64,000 nucleotides of DNA from Janibacter terrae NBRC 107853 (lineage in GTDB: Bacteria > Actinomycetota > Actinomycetes > Actinomycetales > Dermatophilaceae), in assembly GCF_001591405.1 (NCBI RefSeq), contig NZ_BCUV01000007.1, forward strand, positions 1 through 64,000, read 5' to 3'. The notes under the pieces were generated by a model. That model did no database searches. It was not told the DNA's origin and saw only the letters and a list, made by a program, of their open reading frames with translations. The translations under genes were made by a program, and so were the position numbers. Below are positions 25,220 through 34,194 of the stretch, piece after piece. Within the stretch, counting starts at the first letter, position 1; each line of letters opens with the position of its first letter.

Positions 25220-26493
25220 AGCCACTCCTCGAAGAGCCCGCCGAGGTCCTCACCCGTCACCCTCTCGGCGTGCTCGACGAACATCGCCGTCGTGACATTG
25301 CCGTGGCGGTGCGTATCGGCCCAGGTGCGCAACGCGTCGAAGAACCTCGCGTCCCCCACCCTCGCCCGCAGCGCGTGCAGGGTGAGCGCGCCGCGCTTGT
25401 AGACGCGGTCGTCGAACATCAGTTCGGGGCCCGGGTCCCCGAGGAGCAGGTCGGGCCCGTCGTCGTCACGGACCCTGGCGTGGTGCACCTCGGCGCGCTC
25501 ACCGACGGTCATCAGGCCGATGCGCTCGGACCACAGCCACTCGGAGTAGCAGGCGAACCCCTCGTGCAGCCAGATGTCACGCCAGTGCGTGAGCGTCACC
25601 GAGTTGCCCCACCACTGGTGGCTCAGCTCGTGGGCGACGAGGCGGATGCACTCCCAGTCGTCGCACATGAAGTTGCGGCCGAAGGTCGACAGCCCCTGCG
25701 ACTCGAGCGGGATCTCCAGGTCGTCGTCGGTGATCACCGCGGTGTACGACTCGAAGGGGTAGTCGCCGAAGGTCTCGGTGAAGAAGCCGAGCATCTGCGG
25801 CTGCATGCCGAAGGCGGCCTCGAAGCCCTCGCGCGGGCGGTCCTTGGGCGCGACGACGCGCACCGGCACGGGGGCGCCGGTCTGCTCGATGACCTCGTAG
25901 CGGCCGATCTGCACCGTGGCGAGGTAGGTGGGCATCGGCGCCTGCTGCGTGTAGCGCCACGTGACCGAGCGGCCGTGGGTCTGCCCGGCGGGCTCACCGG
26001 CGACGGCCACGTGGTAGCCCTTGGGCACGGTGATCGCGATGTCGTAGGTCGCCTTGTCGTCCGGGCGGTCGTTGCACGGGAACCACGAGGGGGCGCCGTG
26101 CGGCTGGGCCGCGACGATGACCCCGTCCTCGAGCTCCTCCCAGCCGGCCTCGCCGAGCTTGCGGCTGCGGATCGGCTTGGGGTTGCCGGAGTAGCGCACC
26201 CGGACCTCGAAGTCCTCTCCCTCGGGGACCGTCCGCCCGAGCTGCACGGTGACGCGACCGAGGTGGGCCCGGTGCTTGGCGACCGCACCGTCGACGTGGA
26301 CCTTGACCGCGCGAAGGGAGTGGAGGTCGAGGTCGATCCGGTCGATCGGCTCGTTGGCCCGGCACCGCAGGGTCGCCTCGCCGTCGAGCCGGTTGCCGTC
26401 GACGCGGTAGCCGATCTCGAGGTCGTAGTGCTCGACGTCGTAGGACGAGTCGCCGTGCCCGGGGACGTAGGGGTCGCTCCCTCGCCGCATCAT
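25186..26493 (-). CDS. M1-family zinc aminopeptidase
   Basis: A 435-aa metallopeptidase: short for M1, which is often 600-850 aa, so it lacks the large C-terminal helical domain. The N-terminal beta-sandwich is followed by the thermolysin-like domain with HELSHQWWGNSV and, 18 residues on, the zinc-ligand Glu in WLHEGFACYSEW; the tyrosine position is seen in DDRVYKRGALTLHAL. The GAMEN exopeptidase loop is replaced by IPLESQG, as in some actinobacterial members. ATG 26493 overlaps the NRPS stop (ATGA), so it is translated with the NRPS. It may trim or degrade the NRPS product, or provide immunity; this is inference. Confidence 0.85.
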   Translation of the reverse strand: MMRRGSDPYVPGHGDSSYDVEHYDLEIGYRVDGNRLDGEATLRCRANEPIDRIDLDLHSLRAVKVHVDGAVAKHRAHLGRVTVQLGRTVPEGEDFEVRVRYSGNPKPIRSRKLGEAGWEELEDGVIVAAQPHGAPSWFPCNDRPDDKATYDIAITVPKGYHVAVAGEPAGQTHGRSVTWRYTQQAPMPTYLATVQIGRYEVIEQTGAPVPVRVVAPKDRPREGFEAAFGMQPQMLGFFTETFGDYPFESYTAVITDDDLEIPLESQGLSTFGRNFMCDDWECIRLVAHELSHQWWGNSVTLTHWRDIWLHEGFACYSEWLWSERIGLMTVGERAEVHHARVRDDDGPDLLLGDPGPELMFDDRVYKRGALTLHALRARVGDARFFDALRTWADTHRHGNVTTAMFVEHAERVTGEDLGGLFEEWLYSVELPPLPG

Positions 26494-29400
26494 GCGTCCT
26501 CTCCTTCCCACGGGCCGATCGGGTTGCCGATCCAGCGTGTCCGCGAGGGTACGCCCTCGCCGCGCATGACCAGCGAGACGGGTCCGACGGTCGCGTGCCT
26601 GCCGACGCTGGCCGCCGGGAGGATCACGCTGTTGGGGCCGAGGGTCGCGCCGGCCCCGAGGGTGACGGTGTCCATGCTGAGCACGCGGTCGTGGAAGAGG
26701 TGCGTCTGCACGACGCAGCCCTGGTTGACGGTCGCGCCGTCGCCGAGCTCGATGAGGTCGCTCTCGGGCAGCCAGTAGGTGTCGCACCAGACGCCCTGCC
26801 CGACCTTGCTCCCCATGAGCCGCAGCCACGCGTTGAGCGCCGGTGTGCCGGCGGTGATCCGCGCGAACCACGGCGCCGCGAGCATCTCGGTGAAGGTGTC
26901 GGCGAGCTCGTTGCGCCAGACGAAGGAGGTCCACAGCTCGTGCTCGCCGGGGCGGTGCCGACCGACGAGCAGCCACTTGGCGGCGACGGTGGTGCCGGCC
27001 GCGACGTGGCTGCCGAGGATCATCACCGGCCCGGCGAGGAGCAGCGCGAGCCAGGGCGAGACCTCGAGCAGCCGCAGGAGCGCGGCGGCGACGAGCACGT
27101 CGAGCGCGATCGTGCACCAGAGCGGCACGACCCGGCCCAGCTCGACGAGCGAGCGCAGGACCTTCAGCGGGGTCGGCGGGTCGTAGGTCCGGCTCGAGTC
27201 CTGCTCCGCGGCGGTACGGCGCAGCCTGCGCGGGGGCGAGCCGAGCCAGGACTGGCCGGCCCTGGCGACCGAGCGACCAGGGGCCGCGGAGAGCACGGCG
27301 ACGAGCGAGCGCTTGGGCACCCGCCGACCCGGCGCGAGCATGCCGGAGTTGCCGACGAAGGAGCGCTTGCCGACCTTGACCCGCTCGACGCGGATCCAGC
27401 CGCCACCGAGCTCGTAGGAGCCGACGAGGGTGTCGTCGGCGAGGAAGGCGTGGTCGTTCACCCGCACGAGCTTGGGGATCATCAGCACGGTCGAGGCCTC
27501 GACGCCGGTGCCGATGCGCGCGCCGAGGAGGCGCAGCCACACGGGCGTGAAGGCGCTGGAGTAGATCGGGAATAGCCAGTCGCGGGCCTCGTCGAGGAGG
27601 CGGACCGTGCCCCAGATGGCCAGGCCCTGGCGGGAGCGGACGGGGTAGTGCCCCGGCTCGATCGCGGTCGCGAGCACGCGGGTGAGCACGACGACGAGCA
27701 GCCCGAGGACGACGAAGCCGACCACCGCGGCGAGCGGCAGCCACGGCAGGGCGGCGACGAGCGCGTCACCGAGACCGGTGCTGTCGGAGACGGCTGGCCA
27801 CACGAGCGCGGCCCCCGCGAGCACGCCCAGACCCGGCAGGGCGGAGACCAGCAGCGCGAGCACGCCGTACCCGGCCAGCCACCCGCGCGGCGCGGGCGCC
27901 TCCTCGGACGACCACGGCCCCCGCGCCGCTGCCTGGCGCTCCGCCGGCGACCCGGACCAGAACTCGCCCGCGGCGACCGCGCCGAGCACGTGGGAGCCGG
28001 GCGCGATCTCGGACCCCTCGCCGACGACGGCGCCGGGCGAGAGGGTGCTGCGGGCACCGACGCGCGCGCGTGGGCCGATGCTGACCGGACCGACGTGGAC
28101 GACGTCACCGTCGATCCAGTGGCCCTGCAGGTCGACCTCGGGCTCGATCGCCGCACCCCGGCCCACGGTGAGCCACCCGGTCACCGGAGGCAGGCTGTGC
28201 AGGTCGACGCCCGTGCCGACGCTCGCCCCGAGCAGCCGGGCGTACCACCGGAAGAAGAGGGCGCCGGACAGGCCCGCGGCCGCGAGCTCGTCCTGGATGC
28301 GCGCGGCGAACCACAGCCTCAGGTGCACCGCCCCGCCGCGCGGGTGCGAGCCGGGCTCGACGCCGTGCAGCACCGCGCGGGCGAGCAGGGCGGCGAGGGT
28401 CATCCGCCCGGGAGCGGTGAGCAGGAGCAGGGTCGAGACGCCGAGCAGCCACGGGGAGGTCGTCGGCAGCCAGTCGGGCCCGCCGAGCGCGGCCGCCACC
28501 GTCGAGCCGAGCGCCAGCCAGGCGAGCCAGCGCAGTCCGGCGAGCGCCCGCAGGGGGACCATCCCGACGAGCTGGGCGACCTGGGTCCCCGTGCGGATCG
28601 GCTGCACGCGACGGTCGGACCGCACCATCGTCGAGCTCGCCGACGCCTCGTCGAGCCAGGCGGCGAGGTCACTGATCCTCGAGTGCTCGTAGACGTCGCC
28701 GACGGTGGCCTCGGGGTGCTTGTCGCGCAGCCGGCTCACGACCTGCGCCGCGGTGAGCGAGCCACCGCCGAGGTCGAAGAAGTCATCGGTCGGGCTGCTC
28801 GCCGGCGCCCCGATGACCTCGGCCCAGATCGCGGAGATCCACTGCGCGGTCGGGCTGAGCGAGGCGGTGGGGGGCTCCCCCTTCGTCCCGGGGGAAGGGA
28901 GGGGCCACGGCAGCGCGTCGCGGTCCACCTTGCCGGAGGTGCGGGTCGGCAGCTCCTCGACGACCGCGAGGCGCGGGACGAGGGCCGCGGGCATCCGCTC
29001 GCGCAGGAGGTCGCGGGCCAGGGCGGCGTCGTAGTCGTCGGCGACGGTGAGGTAGCCGACGAGGAGCTTGTTGCCCGCCCGGGTCGAGCGGACCGCGGCG
29101 GCCGCGGAGACGACCCCCGGGACGCGCAGCAGCTGCTCGTCGATCTCGCCGAGCTCGATGCGGCGACCCCCGAGCTTGATCTGGTCGTCGGCCCGGCCGG
29201 CGAAGACGAGGCCGAGCGGGTCGTTGCGCACGACGTCGCCGGAGCGGTAGGCGCGCTCCCAGCCGAGGGTGGGCATGGGGGCGTACTTCTCGGCGTCCTT
29301 GGCGGGGTCGAGGTAGCGGGCCAGGCCGACGCCGCCGATGATCAGCTCGCCGGACCCGCCCTCGGGGACCGGCACGCCGTCCTGGTCGACGACCGCGAGG

Positions 29401-30407
29401 TCCCAGCCGGCCAACGGCAGGCCGATGCGCACGGGGGCGCTGCCGTCGAGCATCGCGCCGCACGCGACGACGGTGGCCTCGGTGGGGCCGTAGGTGTTCC
29501 ACACCTCGCGGCCCGGCGCCTGGAGCCGGGCGGCGAGCTCCGGCGGGCAGGCCTCGCCGCCCATGATGAGCAGCCGCACCCGTGCGAGCGAGCTCGGCGG
29601 CCACAGCGCGACGAGGGTCGGGACGGTCGAGACGATGGTGATCTCGTTGGCGACGAGCCACGGCCCGACGTCGACGCCGGAGCGCACGAGCGAGCGCGGG
29701 GCCGGCACCAGGCAGGCGCCGTACGCCCACGCGAGCCACATCTCCTCGCAGCTCGCGTCGAAGGCGACCGACAACCCGGCCATGACCCGGTCCCCCGGCG
29801 CGATCGGGTCCTCCCGCAGGAACATCTGCGCCTCGGCGTCGACGAAGGCGGCCGCGTTGCGGTGGGTGACGGCGACCCCCTTCGGCGTGCCGGTGGAGCC
29901 GGACGTGAAGATCACCCAGGCGTCGTCCCCGGTCGTCGGCGGCGGCGGCTCGATCGGCGGGCGGCCTCGTCCCACAGCGGTGGTCGTGACGACGAGGTCG
30001 TTGCCGACGATCGCCACGGCCGCCGACTCCTCGAAGACCACCCGCGCCCGCTCGTCGGGGTCGTCGGCGTCGACCGGGACGTAGGCGGCGCCGGCGAGGA
30101 TGATCCCGATGATCGCGACGTAGAGGTCGGTCGACCCCGAGCGGATCCGCACGCCGACCTTGTCCCCGGGCCCGATGCCGAGATCCGCCAGCTGCTCGGC
30201 GAGCGCGGACGCGGCCTCCGCGAGCTCGGCGTAGGTGAGCATCTCCTGCCCGCTGTCGACGGCCGGCGCGTCCGGGTGCGCGGCCACGACCCCCGTGAAG
30301 ATGTCGACGAGGGTGCGCGGTGTCGGCGCGCGGTCACCCGCGAGGAGCGACGGGAGGAGGGCCGAAGGGGAGGTCACCGGCGCATGATCCCGCACCGAGG
30401 TGAACAC
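26490..30407 (-). CDS. Pls/PosA-type single-module non-ribosomal peptide synthetase
   Basis: A 1,305-aa membrane NRPS of the epsilon-poly-lysine-synthase type. An adenylation domain (residues about 35-505) has FTSGSTGTPKG (168-178), FDASCEEMW (216-224, with the amino-acid-binding Asp), NTYGPTEATV, YRSGDVV and SGKVDRDAL. A carrier domain follows with DLGGGS and Ser550. Then about six membrane helices alternate with three soluble domains containing hexapeptide-like repeats (for example IGPRARVGARSTLSPGAVV and LGAGATLGPNSVILPAASV), the C-terminal polymerising region of Pls. There is no condensation or thioesterase domain, as in that family. The product is probably a homopoly-amino acid; the monomer cannot be read with confidence. 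The start is GTG 30407, or possibly GTG 30374. Confidence 0.88.
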   Translation of the reverse strand: MFTSVRDHAPVTSPSALLPSLLAGDRAPTPRTLVDIFTGVVAAHPDAPAVDSGQEMLTYAELAEAASALAEQLADLGIGPGDKVGVRIRSGSTDLYVAIIGIILAGAAYVPVDADDPDERARVVFEESAAVAIVGNDLVVTTTAVGRGRPPIEPPPPTTGDDAWVIFTSGSTGTPKGVAVTHRNAAAFVDAEAQMFLREDPIAPGDRVMAGLSVAFDASCEEMWLAWAYGACLVPAPRSLVRSGVDVGPWLVANEITIVSTVPTLVALWPPSSLARVRLLIMGGEACPPELAARLQAPGREVWNTYGPTEATVVACGAMLDGSAPVRIGLPLAGWDLAVVDQDGVPVPEGGSGELIIGGVGLARYLDPAKDAEKYAPMPTLGWERAYRSGDVVRNDPLGLVFAGRADDQIKLGGRRIELGEIDEQLLRVPGVVSAAAAVRSTRAGNKLLVGYLTVADDYDAALARDLLRERMPAALVPRLAVVEELPTRTSGKVDRDALPWPLPSPGTKGEPPTASLSPTAQWISAIWAEVIGAPASSPTDDFFDLGGGSLTAAQVVSRLRDKHPEATVGDVYEHSRISDLAAWLDEASASSTMVRSDRRVQPIRTGTQVAQLVGMVPLRALAGLRWLAWLALGSTVAAALGGPDWLPTTSPWLLGVSTLLLLTAPGRMTLAALLARAVLHGVEPGSHPRGGAVHLRLWFAARIQDELAAAGLSGALFFRWYARLLGASVGTGVDLHSLPPVTGWLTVGRGAAIEPEVDLQGHWIDGDVVHVGPVSIGPRARVGARSTLSPGAVVGEGSEIAPGSHVLGAVAAGEFWSGSPAERQAAARGPWSSEEAPAPRGWLAGYGVLALLVSALPGLGVLAGAALVWPAVSDSTGLGDALVAALPWLPLAAVVGFVVLGLLVVVLTRVLATAIEPGHYPVRSRQGLAIWGTVRLLDEARDWLFPIYSSAFTPVWLRLLGARIGTGVEASTVLMIPKLVRVNDHAFLADDTLVGSYELGGGWIRVERVKVGKRSFVGNSGMLAPGRRVPKRSLVAVLSAAPGRSVARAGQSWLGSPPRRLRRTAAEQDSSRTYDPPTPLKVLRSLVELGRVVPLWCTIALDVLVAAALLRLLEVSPWLALLLAGPVMILGSHVAAGTTVAAKWLLVGRHRPGEHELWTSFVWRNELADTFTEMLAAPWFARITAGTPALNAWLRLMGSKVGQGVWCDTYWLPESDLIELGDGATVNQGCVVQTHLFHDRVLSMDTVTLGAGATLGPNSVILPAASVGRHATVGPVSLVMRGEGVPSRTRWIGNPIGPWEGEDA

Positions 30408-30461
30408 CCTGCGCGGCAGCAGGTAGCCGCCCGACGGAATAGCCTGTCGACGCCACCAGTT

Positions 30462-30477
30462 GATTGATTTGACAACA
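30462..30477. promoter_or_regulatory. TTG-N6-CAA operator between NRPS and LLM oxidoreductase
   Basis: GATTG-atttga-CAACA lies between the divergent starts at 30407 and 30500. It has the same half-site and spacing as the other four sites. This is the weakest of the five because an alternative wider symmetry (GTTG...CAAC) overlaps it. Confidence 0.5.
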
Positions 30478-30499
30478 ACCCTCTTCCCGGAAGGCCACG

Positions 30500-31567
30500 A
30501 TGACCACGCCCATCACCCAGATCGAGCTCGGGCTCGACACCTTCGGCGACATCCCCGAGGACGGCCGCGGCAACCTCGTCTCCGAGGCGGAGGCGATCCG
30601 CCGGGTCGTCGAGGAGGGCGTCCTCGCCGACCAGGTGGGGGTGGACGTCATCGCGCTCGGTGAGCACCACCGCTCCGACTACGCGATCTCCTCCCCCGAG
30701 ACCGTCCTCGCCGGGCTCGCGACGCGCACAGAGCGCATCAAGCTCGCGTCCGGCGTCACCGTCCTCTCCTCCGACGACCCGGTGCGCGTCTTCCAGCGCT
30801 TCTCCACCGTCGACGCGATGTCGGGCGGTCGCGCGCAGGTCATCCTGGGGCGTGGCTCCTTCACCGAGTCCTTCCCGCTCTTCGGCTACGACCTCGCCGA
30901 CTACGACACCCTCTTCGAGGAGAAGATCGAGCTCTTCGCCGAGGTGCTCAAGGAGCAGCCCGTGACGTGGCAGGGGACGACGCGAGCACCCTTGCAGGGC
31001 GCCGAGATCCATCCCCGGACCGAGTCCGGCCACCTCGACACCTGGGTGGGGGTCGGCGGCTCGCCGCAGTCGGTCATCCGCGCCGCCCGCTACGACTTCC
31101 CGCTCATGCTGGCGATCATCGGCGGTGCTCCCGGGCGCTTCGCGCCCTACGTCGACCTCTACCGCAGGGCGGCCGCGCAGCTCGGCACGACGGCCCACCC
31201 GGTCGGGATGCACTCGCACGGCTTCGTCGCCGACTCCGACCAGGAGGCCGCGGACATCGTCTGGCCGCACTACAAGCGCAACCGCGACCGACTCGGGGCG
31301 GAGCGCGGGTGGCCGCCGGTGACCCGCGAGTCCTTCGAGGACGAGATCGCCCACGGCTCGCTGTACATCGGCTCCCCCGAGACGGTCGCCCAGCGCATCG
31401 CCGGCGCCATGCGCGCGATCGACGCGCGCCGCTTCGACATGGTCTACACGAGCGGGAGCACGCCGGTCGACGCCCGCCTGCGGGCCGTCGAGCTCTACGG
31501 CCGCGAGGTCGCGCCGCGGGTGCGGGAGCTGCTCGCGGGCACGACGGACGAAGGGGGCGACGCATGA
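30500..31567 (+). CDS. LLM-class flavin-dependent oxidoreductase
   Basis: Luciferase-like monooxygenase-fold oxidoreductase of 355 aa, using FMN or F420. Visible family landmarks: [74 protein letters not shown] and [17 protein letters not shown] precedes the ATG by six bases. The stop overlaps the following F420-reductase-like gene (ATGA). With the VOC protein, the hydrolases and the reductases it forms a set that resembles quinone or aromatic-electrophile detoxification; this role is inferred from gene content and shared operators. Confidence 0.87.
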   Translation: MTTPITQIELGLDTFGDIPEDGRGNLVSEAEAIRRVVEEGVLADQVGVDVIALGEHHRSDYAISSPETVLAGLATRTERIKLASGVTVLSSDDPVRVFQRFSTVDAMSGGRAQVILGRGSFTESFPLFGYDLADYDTLFEEKIELFAEVLKEQPVTWQGTTRAPLQGAEIHPRTESGHLDTWVGVGGSPQSVIRAARYDFPLMLAIIGGAPGRFAPYVDLYRRAAAQLGTTAHPVGMHSHGFVADSDQEAADIVWPHYKRNRDRLGAERGWPPVTRESFEDEIAHGSLYIGSPETVAQRIAGAMRAIDARRFDMVYTSGSTPVDARLRAVELYGREVAPRVRELLAGTTDEGGDA

Positions 31568-32202
31568 GCACCGTCGGCATCCTCGGCGCCGGGAAGCTCG
31601 GTACCGTCCTCGCCCGGCTCGCGGTCGCCGCCGGCCACGAGGTGCTCGTCGCCGGCTCCGGCGACCCCGAGCGGATCGCGCTCACCGTCGAGGTCCTGGC
31701 ACCCGGTGCCGTGGCGACGACGGCGCAGGAGGTGGCCACCCGAGCGGATGTCGTGGTCCTCGCCCTTCCCCTCGGGAAGTACGCGGGCATCCCGGCCGAC
31801 GCGCTCGCCGGGAAGCTCGTCGTCGACGCGATGAACTACTGGTGGGAGGTCGACGGCATCCGCGACGACCTGACCGACCCGCGCACGACGACCAGCGAGA
31901 TCGTCGCGACCCACCTGCCGGGCTCGCGCGTCGTCAAGGGGCTCAACCACATGGGCTACCACGACCTCGAGGACGGGGCCCGGCCCGCCGGCGCGGCGGG
32001 CCGCCGCGCGATCGCGATCGCCGGGGACTCCGCGCAGGACGTGGCCGCGGTGGCGGAGCTCGTCGACGGCCTCGGCTTCGACCCGGTGGCCATCGGATCG
32101 CTCGCCGACGGTCGCCGCCTCGAGCCTGGCGCCCCCGCCTTCGGGGCGAACGTCGAGGCGGACGCGCTGCGGGAGCTGGTCGGGGTCTCCACCCGCGGGT
32201 GA
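31564..32202 (+). CDS. NADPH-dependent F420 reductase-like protein
   Basis: A 212-aa Rossmann-fold protein: [20 protein letters not shown] gives the GxGxxG dinucleotide site, followed by [11 protein letters not shown] and VVDAMNYWW. It resembles the Fno/NAD(P)-binding family that reduces coenzyme F420 or related deazaflavins, and could feed reducing power to the LLM enzyme that overlaps it. Direct evidence for F420 as substrate is lacking. A second, diverged member is at 32309-32884. Confidence 0.8.
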   Translation: MSTVGILGAGKLGTVLARLAVAAGHEVLVAGSGDPERIALTVEVLAPGAVATTAQEVATRADVVVLALPLGKYAGIPADALAGKLVVDAMNYWWEVDGIRDDLTDPRTTTSEIVATHLPGSRVVKGLNHMGYHDLEDGARPAGAAGRRAIAIAGDSAQDVAAVAELVDGLGFDPVAIGSLADGRRLEPGAPAFGANVEADALRELVGVSTRG

Positions 32203-32232
32203 GACGGAACCCGGGCGGCCGCTCGGCGCATA

Positions 32233-32294
32233 TTACTTGACGGTACAAGTAAATCGGAGTAGGTTGATCCCATCAGTTAGTTGATCCAACAACT
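32233..32294. promoter_or_regulatory. pair of TTG-N6-CAA operators before the second F420-reductase-like gene
   Basis: TTACTTG-acggta-CAAGTAA (32233-32252) has perfect 7-bp arms; AGTTG-atccaa-CAACT (32279-32294) has perfect 5-bp arms. The second ends 14 bases before ATG 32309. This is the most AT-rich stretch of the region, and the sites are the best of the five in the window. Confidence 0.75.
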
Positions 32295-32308
32295 TTTAGG
32301 GAGTCACC

Positions 32309-32884
32309 ATGACCAGCATCTCCATCCTCGGCACGGGCAACATGGGCAGCGCGATCCAGGCGGTCGCCGAGCGCGGCGGTCACCCGGTCCAGCTCCTCGG
32401 GACCGAGGACCAGGGCACGACGGTGACCGGCGACATCGTCGTCCTCGCGGTCCCCCACACGGCCATCGACGAGATCATCGCCACCCGCGCCGACCAGCTC
32501 GCCGGCAAGGTCGTCGTCGACCTGACCAACCCCGTCGACTTCGACACCTTCGACGACCTGGTCGTCCCGGCCGACAGCTCGATGGCCGCCAAGATCGCCA
32601 CGGCGCTGCCGTCCTCGCAGGTCGTCAAGGCCTTCAACACCAACTTCGCCAGCACCCTCGCCGAGGGCACCGTCGGCCCGCTCACGACCACCGCCCTGGT
32701 CGCCGGTGACGACGAGGCCGCCAAGCAGACCGTCACCGAGGTCCTCACCTCGGGCGGCCTCAAGGTCATCGACGCCGGCGCCCTCAAGCGCGCCCGCGAG
32801 CTCGAGGCCCTCGGCTTCCTGCAGATCACCCTCGCTGCCCGCGAGAAGTTCGCCTGGACCGAGGGCTTCGGCATCGTCTCCTGA
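32309..32884 (+). CDS. NADPH-dependent F420 reductase-like protein
   Basis: A 191-aa Rossmann-fold protein with ISILGTGNMGSAIQAVAERG at the N-terminus, then IVVLAVPHTAI, VVVDLTNPVDF and VVKAFNTNFA. It is related to the 31564-32202 protein and to F420-dependent NADP reductases. GGGAG lies seven bases before the ATG. Two operator-like palindromes directly upstream make it the head of its own unit, followed by the VOC and hydrolase genes in the same orientation. Confidence 0.82.
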   Translation: MTSISILGTGNMGSAIQAVAERGGHPVQLLGTEDQGTTVTGDIVVLAVPHTAIDEIIATRADQLAGKVVVDLTNPVDFDTFDDLVVPADSSMAAKIATALPSSQVVKAFNTNFASTLAEGTVGPLTTTALVAGDDEAAKQTVTEVLTSGGLKVIDAGALKRARELEALGFLQITLAAREKFAWTEGFGIVS

Positions 32885-32921
32885 CGCCCCCTTCGCTCCC
32901 CTCTCACGGAAGGAACCACCT

Positions 32922-33434
32922 GTGCCCATCCCAGCCGTCCGCCTCAACCACGCCGTGCTCTTCGTCGCCGACGTCGAGCGCAGCATCGCCTTCTACCAGG
33001 CCGCCTTCGGCGCGGAGACCATCGCGTACGAGCCGCGGATGCGCGCCGCCTTCCTGCGCATGCCGCGCTCGACCAACCACCACGACCTCGGCCTCTTCGG
33101 GGTCGGCGCCCAGCCGCCCCGCCCGCGCGGCTCGATCGGGCTGTACCACCTCGCGTGGCAGGTCGACACGATCGAGGACCTCGACGAGGCGCGCACCACC
33201 CTCGCCGGGCTCGGCGCGTACGCCGGCGAGTCCAGCCACGGCGCGACGAAGAGCATCTACGCCCACGACCCCGACGGCAACGAGTTCGAGGTCATGTGGA
33301 TGCTGCCGCGCAGCGAGTGGGGCGCGTACGACAACGCCGCCCCGGTCGAGGCGCTGGACCTGCCCGGCGAGATCGATCGGTGGGCCGGCGTGGCCACCGC
33401 CGGTGAGCTCGTCCCGCGCGAGGTGGACGCATGA
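32922..33434 (+). CDS. VOC-family protein (ring-cleavage-dioxygenase/glyoxalase fold)
   Basis: A 170-aa vicinal-oxygen-chelate protein. VRLNHAVLFVADVERSIAFY opens the first beta-alpha-beta module; the second carries LYHLAWQVDTIEDL and ends in HDPDGNEFEVMW. Potential metal ligands are His11, the second-module His and the Glu of NEFEVMW, as in MhqA/MhqO-type hydroquinone dioxygenases and glyoxalases. The GTG start at 32922 follows GGAAGGAACC. It overlaps the following hydrolase gene (ATGA). Confidence 0.86.
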   Translation: MPIPAVRLNHAVLFVADVERSIAFYQAAFGAETIAYEPRMRAAFLRMPRSTNHHDLGLFGVGAQPPRPRGSIGLYHLAWQVDTIEDLDEARTTLAGLGAYAGESSHGATKSIYAHDPDGNEFEVMWMLPRSEWGAYDNAAPVEALDLPGEIDRWAGVATAGELVPREVDA

Positions 33435-34060
33435 GCGCGGCCTTCGCCCCGGCGGTCGTCGCCCACCACGGCGAGGACGACCCGACCCAGCCGCTCGTCG
33501 TGCTGCTGCACGGTCGTGGCTCCGACGAGCGCGAGATCCTCACCCTGGCACCCCACCTCCCGAGCGGGCTCTCCTACGCCGCCGTGCGGGCGCCGATCGC
33601 CGAAGGGGGTGGCTTCGCCTGGTTCGCCAACCGCGGCATCGGCCGACCCGTCGCCGAGTCGCTCGACGCGACGATGGCGTGGTTCCGCGAGTGGCTCGAC
33701 GAGGCGGCCCCGACCGGGCGGCCCGTCGTGGTCATCGGCTTCAGCGGCGGCGGGGCCTTCGCCGGCGGGCTCGTCCTCGACGAACCGCAGCGCTACGCGG
33801 GCGCCGGGATCCTCCACGCGACGCTGCCCTTCGACGCGGGCGTGCCCGTGACGCCGCAGCGCCTCGCCGGCCTGCCGGTGGTCGTCACCCAGGGCGACGC
33901 CGACCACGTCATCCCGCGCGAGCTGCTCGACCGCACGTGGAGCTACCTGCACGACGAGTCGGGCGCCACCGTGACCGGCCACCGCGACCCGGGTGGGCAC
34001 GGCATCTCGCAGGCGACGCTGCAGGCGATCATCGGGTGGCTGCAGGGGTTCACCGGCTGA
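33431..34060 (+). CDS. phospholipase/carboxylesterase-type alpha/beta hydrolase (MhqD-like)
   Basis: A 209-aa serine hydrolase with LLHGRGSDE, nucleophile GFSGGGAF, acid GDADHVIP and His GGHGIS. VOC dioxygenase followed by this hydrolase recalls the mhqA/mhqD-type quinone-resistance genes of Bacillus, where a MarR regulator controls them. The hydrolase half of the fusion at 23480-24628 is a close paralogue, sharing long identical stretches such as YAAVRAPIAEGGG. It is translationally coupled to the VOC gene. Confidence 0.86.
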   Translation: MSAAFAPAVVAHHGEDDPTQPLVVLLHGRGSDEREILTLAPHLPSGLSYAAVRAPIAEGGGFAWFANRGIGRPVAESLDATMAWFREWLDEAAPTGRPVVVIGFSGGGAFAGGLVLDEPQRYAGAGILHATLPFDAGVPVTPQRLAGLPVVVTQGDADHVIPRELLDRTWSYLHDESGATVTGHRDPGGHGISQATLQAIIGWLQGFTG

Positions 34061-34194
34061 GCGGACCCCCCGTCCGTCGCCCGGCCCCCGTTGGTCGTCA
34101 GGGGGTCCCCGAGGCGTCGTCTGGCATTCAGGGAGGAGCCACCGGCGCTGCCTAGGTTCCGTCATGGCCTGTTCCCCCCTGGAGGTTCTCTGAC

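Noticed and set aside
27648-30467. Long + strand open frame antisense to the NRPS
   Set aside because: Composition is Arg/Gly/Asp repeats without any domain; the NRPS motifs are on the other strand.
30469-30474. A perfect TTGACA -35 box before the LLM gene
   Set aside because: No acceptable -10 lies 16-19 bases downstream, and the start would fall at or after the ATG at 30500. It is part of the operator sequence.
34085-34135. PHO box upstream of phoD
   Set aside because: Only weak, poorly spaced matches (GTCGTCAGG, GCATTCAGG) to the direct-repeat consensus.
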